The notes below the pieces were generated by a model. That model had not been told where the DNA came from and ran no database searches. It was given only the letters and a program-made list of their open reading frames with translations. A stretch of 64,000 nt of DNA. Origin: an uncultured Thermofilaceae archaeon (GTDB taxonomy: Archaea; Thermoproteota; Thermoprotei; Thermofilales; Thermofilaceae). Both the position numbers and the translations under genes were made by a program. This document shows, one piece after another, positions 16,256 through 25,203 of the stretch; positions within the stretch are counted from its first letter, which is position 1; each line of letters begins with the position of its first letter. The stretch covers positions 62,001 through 126,000 of the forward strand of contig CALHPJ010000001.1 in NCBI GenBank assembly GCA_938036345.1, in the 5' to 3' direction.

Positions 16256-17269
16256 ATGGGTAAGCTACCACCGGATCTAATGGAGCGGTATGTGTTCAAG
16301 AAGCTGGGAGCGAATGACCCACGGGTCTTAGTGGGCCCGGCTTTAGGCGAGGATGCTGCCGTGATAGATATAGGCTGCGGGAAGGTTTTAGTCGTCCACA
16401 ACGATGCTATTACTGGTGCTGTAGAAACGCTGGGCTGGTTAGCGGTCAACATCGTGGCTAACGATGTGGCTGTTACGGGCGCCCGGCCAAGCTGGTTCCT
16501 TATGTCGCTTTTCCTCCCCCAGGAGGCCCCTGAGGTAGTTGAGGGGATAATGACGCAGGTTGACAATGCCGCAAAGGAGTTGGGGATGGCGATTGTTGGT
16601 GGACATACGGAGGTAACGCCTGGGATCAATAGGCCAATCGCTGGGACAACCGCTATAGGTGTGGCAAATCGAGAGAGAGTAGTTTCGACTTGCGGGGCAA
16701 AAGCCGGAGACCTCGTGGTAATGACTAAAAGCGCGGCCATCGAAGGTACCGCCATACTCTGTACAGACTTCGCCGACGTTTTAAGGAGTAAGGGTGTGCC
16801 CGAGCGGGTCATAGAGGTTGGTACGAGCTTCTTAGGGAAGGTGAGCGTAGTAAAGGAGGCACTGGTACTTGCTGAGAAAAGATTCGCTACGGCGATGCAC
16901 GATCCCACAGAAGGGGGACTTCTAGGCGGTTTAGCCGAGGTAGCGTACGCCTCCGGTAAGACTGTAGTGGTGGATGAAGCATCTATACCGGTAGCAGAGG
17001 AGACCGCTGTCGTAGCGGGTGCCTTGGGCATCGACCCCCTACGGTTACTCAGCTCAGGTGCCCTCATCGCTACTGTTCCCGCCCCTCTCGCCGGGGAGGC
17101 AATCGAGGCCTTAAAAAGAGAGGGCGTACCGGCTAAAGTCGTAGGGAGAGTGGAGAGTTATAGGGGGTGTTTAGTAGAGCTTCACAGAGTTGGCGGCCGC
17201 GTAGAGAGGCTGGAAAAAGCCTACGTAGCTGATGAGATCTATAGGTTGTGGCAAAGTGGAATTACGTAA
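16256..17269 (+). CDS. AIR-synthase-family protein, HypE-like
   Basis: 337 aa, related to HypE, SelD, ThiL and PurM ATP-binding proteins. It shows GPALGEDAAVI, the ATP-lid-like VGGHTEVTPG, and MHDPTEGGLLGGLAEVA with the later IPVAEET...LGIDPLRLLSSG, which is closest to HypE. The C-terminal PxxC tail that HypE uses to carry the cyanide precursor is missing (it ends VADEIYRLW). No hydrogenase genes are in the window, so it may be a HypE paralogue of other function. ATG at 16256, 50 bases after the permuted tRNA; its 3' end overlaps the longer alternative start of the next gene. Confidence 0.8.
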   Translation: MGKLPPDLMERYVFKKLGANDPRVLVGPALGEDAAVIDIGCGKVLVVHNDAITGAVETLGWLAVNIVANDVAVTGARPSWFLMSLFLPQEAPEVVEGIMTQVDNAAKELGMAIVGGHTEVTPGINRPIAGTTAIGVANRERVVSTCGAKAGDLVVMTKSAAIEGTAILCTDFADVLRSKGVPERVIEVGTSFLGKVSVVKEALVLAEKRFATAMHDPTEGGLLGGLAEVAYASGKTVVVDEASIPVAEETAVVAGALGIDPLRLLSSGALIATVPAPLAGEAIEALKREGVPAKVVGRVESYRGCLVELHRVGGRVERLEKAYVADEIYRLWQSGIT

Positions 17270-17280
17270 CATTGCAGCGG

Positions 17281-17290
17281 TTTTTTAAGG
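17281..17290 (+). promoter_or_regulatory. TATA box for AbrB-PhoU gene
   Basis: ttttttaagg, about 27 bases before the ATG at 17314. It supports a leaderless start there instead of the GTG at 17248 inside the preceding gene. Confidence 0.5.
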
Positions 17291-17313
17291 TATCCGGGCA
17301 GTCTCCTACCGAG

Positions 17314-18171
17314 ATGGAGGGGAAATCCAGCTATAGAAGAATAGTAAAGATAGGGAACAGCTCATACGTATCTCTTCCCAAGAAATGGGTTAAGGATAAA
17401 GGGCTTGAGCAGGGAGGTCTGCTTTCGGTAGAGCAGCTTGACGAGGGCTTGTTAATAAAGCCGGTCAGCGGTAGAGATCATGCACCGGTTAAGGTGAGGT
17501 TGCTGGATTCGGCTATGGCAAGAGATGTGATCTCTGCGTACCTATCCGGTTACGAAGTGATAGAGGTAACAAAACCGGCGAAAGACTTCACGGAATCGCT
17601 CCATAAACTATTAAACCTGTTAGTCGGGTTAGAGATAGTTGAAGAAAGTAAAGATCGCGTAGTGCTCCAATGTTTTGTAAAAGAGGGGTACGACGTGCGC
17701 AGCGTGCTCTCTCGGATGGACACGGTATCTAGAAGCATGTACTTGGATGCTGCCAAAGGTCTGGAAGAAGGGGATCTGGAACTACTAGAGTCCGTGCGGA
17801 GTCGAGATGATAGGCTAGATAGGCTTTACTTTCTAGCTGTACGCTTGATAAGGGGTTTAGCGAGTTCACCCTCTCTTAGTAGCCGAGAAAGGGTATTTTT
17901 GGTGGATGCTAGGCTGGCGGCTAAAATCCTCGAGGAGATAGGCGATGAAGCCGAACGCATGTCGCGGGCAAAGCCAATAAAGGGCTTAATCCCAGCTGCT
18001 GAGGGACTCGCTAAATGTCAGGAGGTCGCGCTGAGCAGCTTCCTAGAGGCCCGCCGAAATGTGCAGTGTGCTAGCTTATTGCAACTTTTAAAAGTTCAAA
18101 AAACGGGTAGCGCTTGGGCTTCACTTAACAGGATAGCAAAACTTGTTCTTGACATCACTGAGTTAACTTGA
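17314..18171 (+). CDS. AbrB-PhoU phosphate uptake regulator
   Basis: 285 aa. Residues about 5-45 form a SpoVT/AbrB swapped-hairpin DNA-binding domain (RRIVKIGNSSYVSLPKKWV), followed by a PhoU-like helical domain with the repeated helix pattern (for example DRLDRLYFLAVRLIRGL). This fusion is a known archaeal arrangement thought to control phosphate uptake genes, though no pst genes are in the window. The start at 17314 is supported by a TATA box at 17281. The next detectable coding element is the minus-strand microprotein at 18275. Confidence 0.88.
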   Translation: MEGKSSYRRIVKIGNSSYVSLPKKWVKDKGLEQGGLLSVEQLDEGLLIKPVSGRDHAPVKVRLLDSAMARDVISAYLSGYEVIEVTKPAKDFTESLHKLLNLLVGLEIVEESKDRVVLQCFVKEGYDVRSVLSRMDTVSRSMYLDAAKGLEEGDLELLESVRSRDDRLDRLYFLAVRLIRGLASSPSLSSRERVFLVDARLAAKILEEIGDEAERMSRAKPIKGLIPAAEGLAKCQEVALSSFLEARRNVQCASLLQLLKVQKTGSAWASLNRIAKLVLDITELT

Positions 18172-18274
18172 CCATTGCTACAAGATACATGAGTCGACTT
18201 CCGGTTTTAGTTCTATTTTCAATAAAAATTTAGAAAATAATTAAAAGATTCCTATGTCACCAAAATTTAAAAAT

Positions 18275-18424
18275 TTACCACTCTTCTTCCTCTTCCTCCT
18301 CCCACTCTTCTTCCTCTTCCTCCCATTCCTCCTCTTCCTCCCATTCCTCCTCTTCTTCCTCTTCTCCCCACTCTTCTTCCTCCCATTCCTCCTCTTCCTC
18401 AAACTTGAAAGCCTTGCCTTTCAT
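18275..18424 (-). CDS. Glu/Trp-repeat microprotein (49 aa)
   Basis: Hidden on the minus strand of a C/T-rich tract. It begins MKGKAFKF and then consists only of blocks of 4-7 Glu, each closed by Trp (E5W, E4W, a single Gly, E7W, E5W, E6W, E7W, stop). Codons alternate GAG and GAA. The ATG is preceded by GGTGA at the right spacing and by an ATTAAAC box about 35 bases upstream. The opposite-strand Leu/Phe-rich frame is a shadow. Net charge is extremely negative; function unknown. It could be a low-complexity artefact, but start, ribosome site and stop are all in order. Confidence 0.6.
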   Translation of the reverse strand: MKGKAFKFEEEEEWEEEEWGEEEEEEEWEEEEEWEEEEEEWEEEEEEEW

Positions 18425-18560
18425 TCGTTCACCGATAAGGTATGCGAATAAGGGGTTTAATAGTTTAGCGTACTAGCTAAATCCGGAGTTTTAGCAAGCT
18501 CCCTATGAACTGCACCCCTGCTGCAAAAGCATTAATTTGCTCGCCGAGCTTAGCCAGTTG

Positions 18561-19589
18561 ATGTTCTGGAGGAAGCTGACCCCAGCGGAGTATAAAGTTC
18601 TCACCGCGCTTCCCTATGCTTTGACATGCTCAGAGATTGCTAAAAAAGCTACGCTTTCACCTTCATATGTTAACTCTAAAGTCAAGAAAATATGCAAAGA
18701 AGCTCGGGTTGGGTTTTTGGTCGATTATAAAGCTTTGGGGCTTTCACCAATGTACTTGGTCGTACGCTACGATAGGGAAGCAGAGAGACTTTTATCGAAC
18801 TGCGAGATTCCCTACATTAAGCGCGTCATAAAGGTATGGGATTGGTATGGCTACAAATTATTGATTGAAGCGTGCCCCCCTTTAGGGTTGGAAAGGGGCT
18901 TCGCTTACCTGCTACCGTTTAACCTAACCGATGTATGGATCAAGGAGTGGGAGGTTAAGTACATACCCAGGGATGGGGGTTTAACGAAATTTACTGGCGG
19001 CAGTTTGTCTGTAGAGTGGGCGAATCTACCCTCTATTCTAGGAAAAACCGGTCTCTCGTGGAGCACTAGTAAGCCGGCGAAAGTGGATAGAGTGGATCTT
19101 CTCATAATAAGAGAGAAGGAAAAGTTTGCGTTCGCAAGCCTAAGCGGAATTGCGGAGAGAGCCGGGCTTTCCCAGCAGCTTCTATCTTATCATTACCGGG
19201 CACATGTGAGACCTTTGTGGAGAGGGAACTGCGTAGAGCCGAAGATTACCAATGTGCCAGTGATTTACAGGGTGGAAACCGCGAGTCCGGGGATAGCCTT
19301 ATCGTTGCTATGGTGCTTTTCGCAAATACCTTGGTTGATAGACGGCTTTGCTCTACAGGGCAACGAAAAGACAATAATTCTACTTCTGGAAGCTCCGCTC
19401 GAAGATATAGTGCGTATGCACTCATCTCTGCTTCAGCTCGATGGGGTAGTACACTGCGAGCTGTTAGCTTTCATGGAAGCTGAAAGTGAAGTATACCACG
19501 GTTTAACAGCCCACCTGGGCTTAGAGGAAGAGGGCTGGAGTCTAAGGCCAGTGGAAAAGGTACTAGAGGAACTCGGCAAATCGGTTTAA
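18561..19589 (+). CDS. Two-domain winged-helix transcription regulator
   Basis: 342 aa. Two helix-turn-helix segments are visible: TCSEIAKKATLSPSYVNSKV (about residue 20) and LSGIAERAGLSQQLLSYHY (about residue 200), each followed by an alpha/beta region, which suggests an internal duplication of an Lrp/AsnC-like or similar unit. Target unknown. ATG at 18561 is preferred over the TTG at 18537 because an attaattt box lies about 28 bases upstream. Confidence 0.78.
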   Translation: MFWRKLTPAEYKVLTALPYALTCSEIAKKATLSPSYVNSKVKKICKEARVGFLVDYKALGLSPMYLVVRYDREAERLLSNCEIPYIKRVIKVWDWYGYKLLIEACPPLGLERGFAYLLPFNLTDVWIKEWEVKYIPRDGGLTKFTGGSLSVEWANLPSILGKTGLSWSTSKPAKVDRVDLLIIREKEKFAFASLSGIAERAGLSQQLLSYHYRAHVRPLWRGNCVEPKITNVPVIYRVETASPGIALSLLWCFSQIPWLIDGFALQGNEKTIILLLEAPLEDIVRMHSSLLQLDGVVHCELLAFMEAESEVYHGLTAHLGLEEEGWSLRPVEKVLEELGKSV

Positions 19590-19638
19590 CAGAGGACGCT
19601 TAATCGATGCGATACTCCGTTGAAGCGATCAAGTTAGC

Positions 19639-20817
19639 TCAGAAGAAAAGCCTCAGTAAAGCTTGGAGTAAAGTGGCAGCTATCGTAACGGGTTTGGTTT
19701 CCAGCGATTTTTTAGCAAGGGCAACGAGTACTCCACCATGGAAGTCCATGTGACCCCTAGCTATCTCGTCTACTACGCCGCTGCCTTGGAGGATGCTCAG
19801 CAACTTCGAGATTTGAACATCGTTCATGCTGCTAGCCAGGCGCCTGGCTAACAGCATAAGCTTAACCTCGCGCTGGATTATCTTGTTGTACCTAGCTTGG
19901 AAAAGGGGACCTACATCATCCCAGCTATCGGCTCTAACCGAAGCTTGGGCAAGTAACCTAGCCGCTATAGATGTGAAAGCTATCCCCCCACCCGTTGTGG
20001 GTTTAGTATGACCAGCCGAATCTCCTATAGCCACCACTCTACCGCTGTAGTACTTTTTCAGAGGACCCCCGGTTAGTATTAGCCCGCCGTAAACCTGTAA
20101 ACGCCGCGCTTGGGCTAGGTTGATACCAAAAGGGTCGAGTTTTTCAAGGAGTTTTAAACGCTCTATGGGCTTAGAGGTAGCTCCAAGCCCGACCCTAACT
20201 CTGTACTCGCTTAAGGGGACAATCCAGGCGAAGAAACCTGGGGCAACTCTCGAATCAATGTATACGTACACGTACCTATGCTCTACAGCACGCTCAAGCT
20301 GGTATTCGGCGTTCACGGCTGGCAGAAGCCCCTTCGGGCGCTCTAACCCAACTAGTGCATTCAGGGGGGCTGTTGCACCTGTAGCAAGGACTAAAATATC
20401 GTAGCCGAAGACTTCGCCCCCTTTCAGCGCGCCCCTCCGCCGGCTTGGATCCACGCTTTTTACCTGCGTGTCGAGCTTAACAGTGACTCCGGAGGCCTCC
20501 ACGGCTTTACCTAAAAGCTCCTCGAAAAGCCTCCTGTCCAGCACCGCAGCTATCGGTTTACCAACGTCTATACTTAATTCTACACCGTGTCGGGTTCTAA
20601 TGTTAGCGCCCTCGATGAGGGTCAGCGACGCCTCTTTCCAGAGCTTAGGGTACTCCCTCTGCAACGTGCTTAGGCTAACCAGGCCTGTGCAGTGAGGGGG
20701 GTAGCCGAGCTGTCGGTGCTCTTCCAGCAGGATGATATCGCTGCTAGCTTGAAGCTCTGCCAACCTCAGAGCGTATGTTAACCCAGCAGGTCCGGAACCA
20801 GTTACGACTATAGTCAT
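19639..20817 (-). CDS. Geranylgeranyl reductase family FAD protein
   Basis: 392 aa flavoprotein of the type that saturates geranylgeranyl chains of archaeal lipids. It has an N-terminal FAD motif VVTGSGPAGLTYALRLA, the PHCTGLVS segment typical of the family, VLATGAT, and the second FAD motif GDSAGHTKPTTGGGI. Membrane lipid biosynthesis is the likely pathway, with the HMG-CoA reductase 5 kb away also feeding isoprenoids. The gene lies 9 bases downstream of the 20827-21495 gene, so the two may share a transcript. Confidence 0.88.
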   Translation of the reverse strand: MTIVVTGSGPAGLTYALRLAELQASSDIILLEEHRQLGYPPHCTGLVSLSTLQREYPKLWKEASLTLIEGANIRTRHGVELSIDVGKPIAAVLDRRLFEELLGKAVEASGVTVKLDTQVKSVDPSRRRGALKGGEVFGYDILVLATGATAPLNALVGLERPKGLLPAVNAEYQLERAVEHRYVYVYIDSRVAPGFFAWIVPLSEYRVRVGLGATSKPIERLKLLEKLDPFGINLAQARRLQVYGGLILTGGPLKKYYSGRVVAIGDSAGHTKPTTGGGIAFTSIAARLLAQASVRADSWDDVGPLFQARYNKIIQREVKLMLLARRLASSMNDVQISKLLSILQGSGVVDEIARGHMDFHGGVLVALAKKSLETKPVTIAATLLQALLRLFF

Positions 20818-20826
20818 TACCCTCTT

Positions 20827-21495
20827 TCAGAACTCATCTCGGTAAATTTTGTACAACTTTTTCATGTAGTCCAACTCGCTTGGATTGCAGAACGCCTCTA
20901 GAGGGCTTTCAAAATCAGATACCTTCGACCCGAGCTTATCCAGTATGAGCCTTAAACCCTCTTTCAACCCTTTCCCATTGTATGTTTTTTTCAGCGCCTC
21001 AAGCTCGCTCAGCACCTCATCCCCCTTTCTCACAGCGGTTCCCCCAATGAGCACGTAGGAGCCACCAACTCTTTCAACCAGTTTGGATGCTTCCTCGGCT
21101 CCCCGTGGAGAAAGGCTGTAGATTTCGACAAGTTTGCTGCCCTCGTACTTGTATTCCCTCTTAATTAAGCCCTCCTCCACGAGCTGCTCGACGGCATGGT
21201 GGATCTCCGGCGAAAACACCGAGAGCAGCAGGGTTTTGAAGGTAGCCGGAGGGCATTGCATCATGAATAGCGTGATGTGGAAGCTTTCCTCGCCTTTAAT
21301 AGGATTACGCCCACCTGTGTAGAGCAGGAGTAGCACCCAATCCCTAGGTCTCAGATTCACAGGCGTTACGCCTATCCCCCTCAGCATATCCAGCTTCCAG
21401 TTCACCTCCACGGGGAGGCTGTTTAATAGCCCATCAATATGTGTTTTTTGGCAGCGGCTGACTAGCACTCCAACCGAGGGCAAGCCCCAGGCCAC
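20827..21495 (-). CDS. Conserved-looking protein, possible winged-helix
   Basis: 222 aa, not recognised. The middle (about residues 85-125, LVEEGLIKREYKYEGSKLVE and SPRGAEEASKL) resembles a winged-helix beta wing, so DNA or RNA binding is possible. GTG start at 21495. A downstream in-frame start near MLRGIGVTPV (residue 38) cannot be excluded. It shares an upstream region with the divergent XPB gene, whose TATA box CTTTAAAG is symmetric, and runs into the geranylgeranyl reductase. Confidence 0.65.
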   Translation of the reverse strand: MAWGLPSVGVLVSRCQKTHIDGLLNSLPVEVNWKLDMLRGIGVTPVNLRPRDWVLLLLYTGGRNPIKGEESFHITLFMMQCPPATFKTLLLSVFSPEIHHAVEQLVEEGLIKREYKYEGSKLVEIYSLSPRGAEEASKLVERVGGSYVLIGGTAVRKGDEVLSELEALKKTYNGKGLKEGLRLILDKLGSKVSDFESPLEAFCNPSELDYMKKLYKIYRDEF

Positions 21496-21506
21496 TGTTT
21501 ACGATT

Positions 21507-21514
21507 GCTTTAAA
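21507..21514. promoter_or_regulatory. Palindromic TATA box between divergent genes
   Basis: ctttaaag, a perfect palindrome. It lies about 28 bases before the GTG of XPB (21542), the leaderless spacing, and 15 bases from the GTG of the opposite gene. Possible shared promoter core, but the second spacing is short. Confidence 0.45.
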
Positions 21515-21541
21515 GTTTGGTGCACACCGCTACTTGCAAGG

Positions 21542-23674
21542 GTGCAGCGGGTGCGCGGTGGAAGAAGCTCTCTAAGCTTTAAAGTCAAAATCGGCGACAT
21601 TGTTCTGTCGAAAGATTTGCCGTGGGAAGATGTCTCGCGCCTAAAGGATTCCATCAAGCAATTTTGCAACTGGAAAGTGGATGAGAAATGCTGGGTCGCA
21701 CGGATCGAGGATATCGTCAGGCACCCTGACTTAGCTAGAGCGGCTCTAGCAGGGGTCTTCGGGCAATCTGGTAGGGAAGTTGTCGATCGTCTGCTAGCAG
21801 AGGATAGGAGATATAGGGCAGTAGAGGCTCAGAGAGGGAACCTCCTGTTGCTGCCCGGCAGGTATGTTAGAGATTATACAGCTTGGAGAATCCTGAGGAG
21901 GTCCAGCGTAGTAAGTATAAAGAGGGTCGCAGGGGCGGATCTGCAGTACCGCTTGATGGATCTAAATAAAGCCCTCAGGGCTCTACTTAAGCAAGGGGTC
22001 GATCCAGGGAAGCTGGCTGAGGCCTTGCTCAATCTCCTTCGAGCAATAGATCCAGCGATCACAGACGAGCAGGTTGAAGCAGTTAAGAGGGCATCCACTC
22101 CATTTGTCGGCCCCGCAGATTGCTCCATTATACGGGAAATGGGATTTGATGGGGCAGTAATTCTACTACCGCGCCCGCTTCCGCGTGAAGGTGAAGCGCT
22201 CCTCGAAACTAAAGCTACAGTCGAGTACTATAGGCGTAGGATCCTGGAAGGTAGGGTTGAGTTACTGGAGTCCAAGTTGCGCATAACTAGGAAGCTTGGC
22301 GATAGAGTTCTACAAGTACCTTACTTCGCCGTGCCAACTTTGAAGGGGGTTCTCGAATCCATAGGATTTAAGGTAGTGGACGGGGTAAACTGGTGCACTA
22401 AAAGCATAACCATTCCGGGCAACCCTCCTTCGTTGTACAAATTCCAAGAAGAGGCGCTTGACGCCTGGCTAAAGGCCGGCATGCGGGGCACCATTATTAT
22501 GCCAACTGGTGCGGGTAAAACATACGTGGCTATTGCGGCCATATCGATGCTTAAGGTTCCAACGCTTATCTGCGTTACAACTGTAGAGTTAGCCAGGCAG
22601 TGGAGTAGGAGAATAAGGGAGTACCTGAATACTAAAGCCGGTTTTCTCGCGGGTGGAGAGAAGAGGTTAGCTGATGTCACGGTAGCCACTTACCATAGTG
22701 CTGCCAAGAATATTTACGAGATTTTCGATAAGTTTGCTTTCGTAATATACGACGAGGGACACCATTTACCAGCGGAGACGTTCAAAGAGATAGCGTTTAG
22801 GTTAAAAGCTAGATACTCCATGGTGCTTTCGGCTACCCCGAATAGGGCTGACAAGAACGAGGTTCTGATTTACAGAGCTGCCGGAGAACCCGTGTACAAG
22901 ACATCATATTACCAGTTGGTGCTTAGGGGTGTGCTTGCCCCCTTCCAGGTGGAAAAAATCTACGTGGAACTCGACCACGATGAGGCAAGAGCGTACGCGC
23001 AGCTGGCCGAAAACCTGGGTTTCCGGGATCTCAGGAAGTCTTCAGAGCTGATAAAGCTGGCCTCCAAGGTCAAGGCTAAGCTGGAGGCCTTGAGGAAAAT
23101 CATCGAGAGTGAAGGTGGAAAGGTGATAGTTTTTTGCCAATATTTAGATCAAGCGCAAGCTGCGTATGAGGCAGCGAGGAGCGTGGAGCCTAGGTGCGTA
23201 CTGATAACCGGTTCCACTCAAAAAGGGGAAAGATTGAGTGCTTTCGAGGCTTTCAGAAAGGGTGTCGCACGCGTTATGGTCACAACGACAGTGCTGGATG
23301 AAGGAGTCGATGTTCCGGATGCCGACACCATAGTAGTGCTCTCTGGCTCAGGGCAGACTAGACAGATGGTGCAAAGGTTGGGCAGGGTTCTGCGCTGGAC
23401 ACCGGGGAAAATAGCCAAAATCTATGAAGTTATTGCCGAAAACACCATAGAGGAGGCGCTTTCGAGGTCTAGATCCGTCTTTAAGCTGTTTGACATCAGG
23501 GAGGTTAGGGCGGCGCTTGAGATTGCCTCCGCGGTTTACGAAAAGATGCGCGATACAATAGAAGAGTACAAGTCGGGATCTTGCAAGAACAGGGAGGAAT
23601 TACTCGAAAAAGCCAGGGCAGAATACGTTAAGCTATCTATCGAGACCGCCAGGAGCTACGGGCTTCAGTTTTGA
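21542..23674 (+). CDS. xpb: XPB/Rad25-type DNA helicase
   Basis: 710-aa SF2 helicase related to XPB (ERCC3), a DNA repair ATPase in archaea. The N-terminal ~270 residues form a damage-recognition-like domain; then motif I IMPTGAGKTYVAI, motif II DEGHH, motif III LSATPNR, and motif VI QMVQRLGRVLRW. The DEGHH rather than DEAH is not rare in this group. GTG start at 21542 with TATA box at 21507. No Bax1 partner gene follows; the ProS gene runs in the opposite direction. Confidence 0.93.
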   Translation: MQRVRGGRSSLSFKVKIGDIVLSKDLPWEDVSRLKDSIKQFCNWKVDEKCWVARIEDIVRHPDLARAALAGVFGQSGREVVDRLLAEDRRYRAVEAQRGNLLLLPGRYVRDYTAWRILRRSSVVSIKRVAGADLQYRLMDLNKALRALLKQGVDPGKLAEALLNLLRAIDPAITDEQVEAVKRASTPFVGPADCSIIREMGFDGAVILLPRPLPREGEALLETKATVEYYRRRILEGRVELLESKLRITRKLGDRVLQVPYFAVPTLKGVLESIGFKVVDGVNWCTKSITIPGNPPSLYKFQEEALDAWLKAGMRGTIIMPTGAGKTYVAIAAISMLKVPTLICVTTVELARQWSRRIREYLNTKAGFLAGGEKRLADVTVATYHSAAKNIYEIFDKFAFVIYDEGHHLPAETFKEIAFRLKARYSMVLSATPNRADKNEVLIYRAAGEPVYKTSYYQLVLRGVLAPFQVEKIYVELDHDEARAYAQLAENLGFRDLRKSSELIKLASKVKAKLEALRKIIESEGGKVIVFCQYLDQAQAAYEAARSVEPRCVLITGSTQKGERLSAFEAFRKGVARVMVTTTVLDEGVDVPDADTIVVLSGSGQTRQMVQRLGRVLRWTPGKIAKIYEVIAENTIEEALSRSRSVFKLFDIREVRAALEIASAVYEKMRDTIEEYKSGSCKNREELLEKARAEYVKLSIETARSYGLQF

Positions 23675-23680
23675 AGAGCC

Positions 23681-25117
23681 CTAGTACGCTCTGGCGATAT
23701 AAACCCTCTGCCTAGCTGGAGAGCCGCACCAAATGCATTTTCCGTAATCCCCTTCCTGGTGGTTCAGCTCGGTGCCTCTGACTCTAAGACCCTCCACTTG
23801 AGTCCTCATATCCTCGGCGCACTCTTCTCGCCCACAGAAGGGGGCCACCGCGATCATGCCATTCTTCGCGGCACGGAGTAGGGTCTCCTTATCCGTCACG
23901 TTAATTATCCTAGAATTAAAAAATTCCATAGCTCTCCTCTTTAATTCTTCTAATATCGAGTGCCTTAGTTCCTCCACCCTCTGGAGGAGTTCCTCCTCTT
24001 TAACGAGCACCCTTTTTCGAGTATCCCTTCGGAACACTGTTAAGGAGCCGCTTTCAATCTCTCTTCTACCGATTTCGATCCTGAGAGGCACACCTTTAAG
24101 CTCCCAATCATTAAACTTCCAGCCAGGGGTTTTCTCCCTGAGGTCTACTAGCGCTCTGTAGCCGGCACCGGCTAGCTTTTCTTCGATTAAATTACACTTC
24201 GCTACTACTTTGTCCCTCTCTTCATCGCTGTAGAATATGGGAATCACCACCACCTGCACTGGGGCCACGTCAAACGGTAGCACCAGCCCCTTTTCGTCGC
24301 CGTGTATGGCTATTAGAGCTGCCATTATCCTCCAAATGCCGGGGCCGTAACAGGTCTGGTGCACTCGTTTCCACTGGCCGTCTTTGTCCACGAAGGCTAT
24401 GTTAAAAGCCTCTGCAAATCGTGTACCTAAGTCGTGTGTAGACGCTATCTGCAGTACCCTACCTTCAGGCATGAGAGTATCAGCCGCGTAGGTGTCTTCA
24501 GCCCCAGCAAACTTATCCCAGGGCGGCCTCCTTAAGAAGACGAAAGGTACTGCGAGCCTATCCCACACGACTTTTTTCAGGTTCTCCATGTCCTCTTTCA
24601 CTTGCTTTAAAGCCTCTTCTCGAGTTGCAAAGGCGCAGTGCGCCTCAATCCATAAAAATTCCCTCCCTCTTATGAAGGGTCTGGTGGTTTTCTCGTACCT
24701 ATAAACGCTTACGCTTTGGTACAACTTCAATGGCAGGTCTCTCCAGCTTTGTATCCAGAGAGAGTACATCGAGTAGAAAGCTGTTTCCGAGGTGGGTCTC
24801 AATGCAAGTTTACGCTCGAGCTTTTCATCACCTCCCTCGGTAACCCAGAAAACCTCAGGTTTGAATCCTTTAACATGTTCTTTCTCTTTTTCAAGATATT
24901 CCTCTGGTATAAGAAGTGGGAAGAGAACAGGTTCGTGGCCACCTTTTTCAAGCTCCTCCTCGAACATTCGGTATATTTCACGTATGATCCGCATCGCCCA
25001 AGGCTTGTGGACAACGAAACCTTGAACCCCGTATCTCGTATCGACTAGATCGGCCTTCGTTAATACCTGCGTAAACCATTCTGAGAAATTCTCCTGCTTG
25101 CTTACGGTAATACCCAA
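23681..25117 (-). CDS. proS: Prolyl-tRNA synthetase
   Basis: 478-aa class II synthetase of the archaeal/eukaryotic type (no large editing insert). Class II motifs are visible: motif 1 around HEPVLFPLLIP, motif 2 as RYEKTTRPFIRGREFLW, motif 3 near the end of the catalytic domain (HGDEKGLVLPF). The C-terminal zinc-binding tail shows CGREEC and CIWCG and ends in ARAY. Start taken as TTG at 25117 (GAGG is 14 bases upstream), no better candidate is visible. Convergent with XPB, separated by 6 bases. Confidence 0.97.
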   Translation of the reverse strand: MGITVSKQENFSEWFTQVLTKADLVDTRYGVQGFVVHKPWAMRIIREIYRMFEEELEKGGHEPVLFPLLIPEEYLEKEKEHVKGFKPEVFWVTEGGDEKLERKLALRPTSETAFYSMYSLWIQSWRDLPLKLYQSVSVYRYEKTTRPFIRGREFLWIEAHCAFATREEALKQVKEDMENLKKVVWDRLAVPFVFLRRPPWDKFAGAEDTYAADTLMPEGRVLQIASTHDLGTRFAEAFNIAFVDKDGQWKRVHQTCYGPGIWRIMAALIAIHGDEKGLVLPFDVAPVQVVVIPIFYSDEERDKVVAKCNLIEEKLAGAGYRALVDLREKTPGWKFNDWELKGVPLRIEIGRREIESGSLTVFRRDTRKRVLVKEEELLQRVEELRHSILEELKRRAMEFFNSRIINVTDKETLLRAAKNGMIAVAPFCGREECAEDMRTQVEGLRVRGTELNHQEGDYGKCIWCGSPARQRVYIARAY

Positions 25118-25203
25118 TTCGTGGCTTTTTTCCTCTTTAGGGAAAGCTCATCCCTCGTCCCTCCTCCCTCACCTGAGCCGTTTTAAGTTTTTGACTGCTA
25201 AGC

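Noticed and set aside
18254-18451. Plus-strand Leu/Phe-rich frame in the C/T tract
   Set aside because: It is the complement of the Glu/Trp microprotein. It has no promoter or ribosome site, while the minus strand has both.
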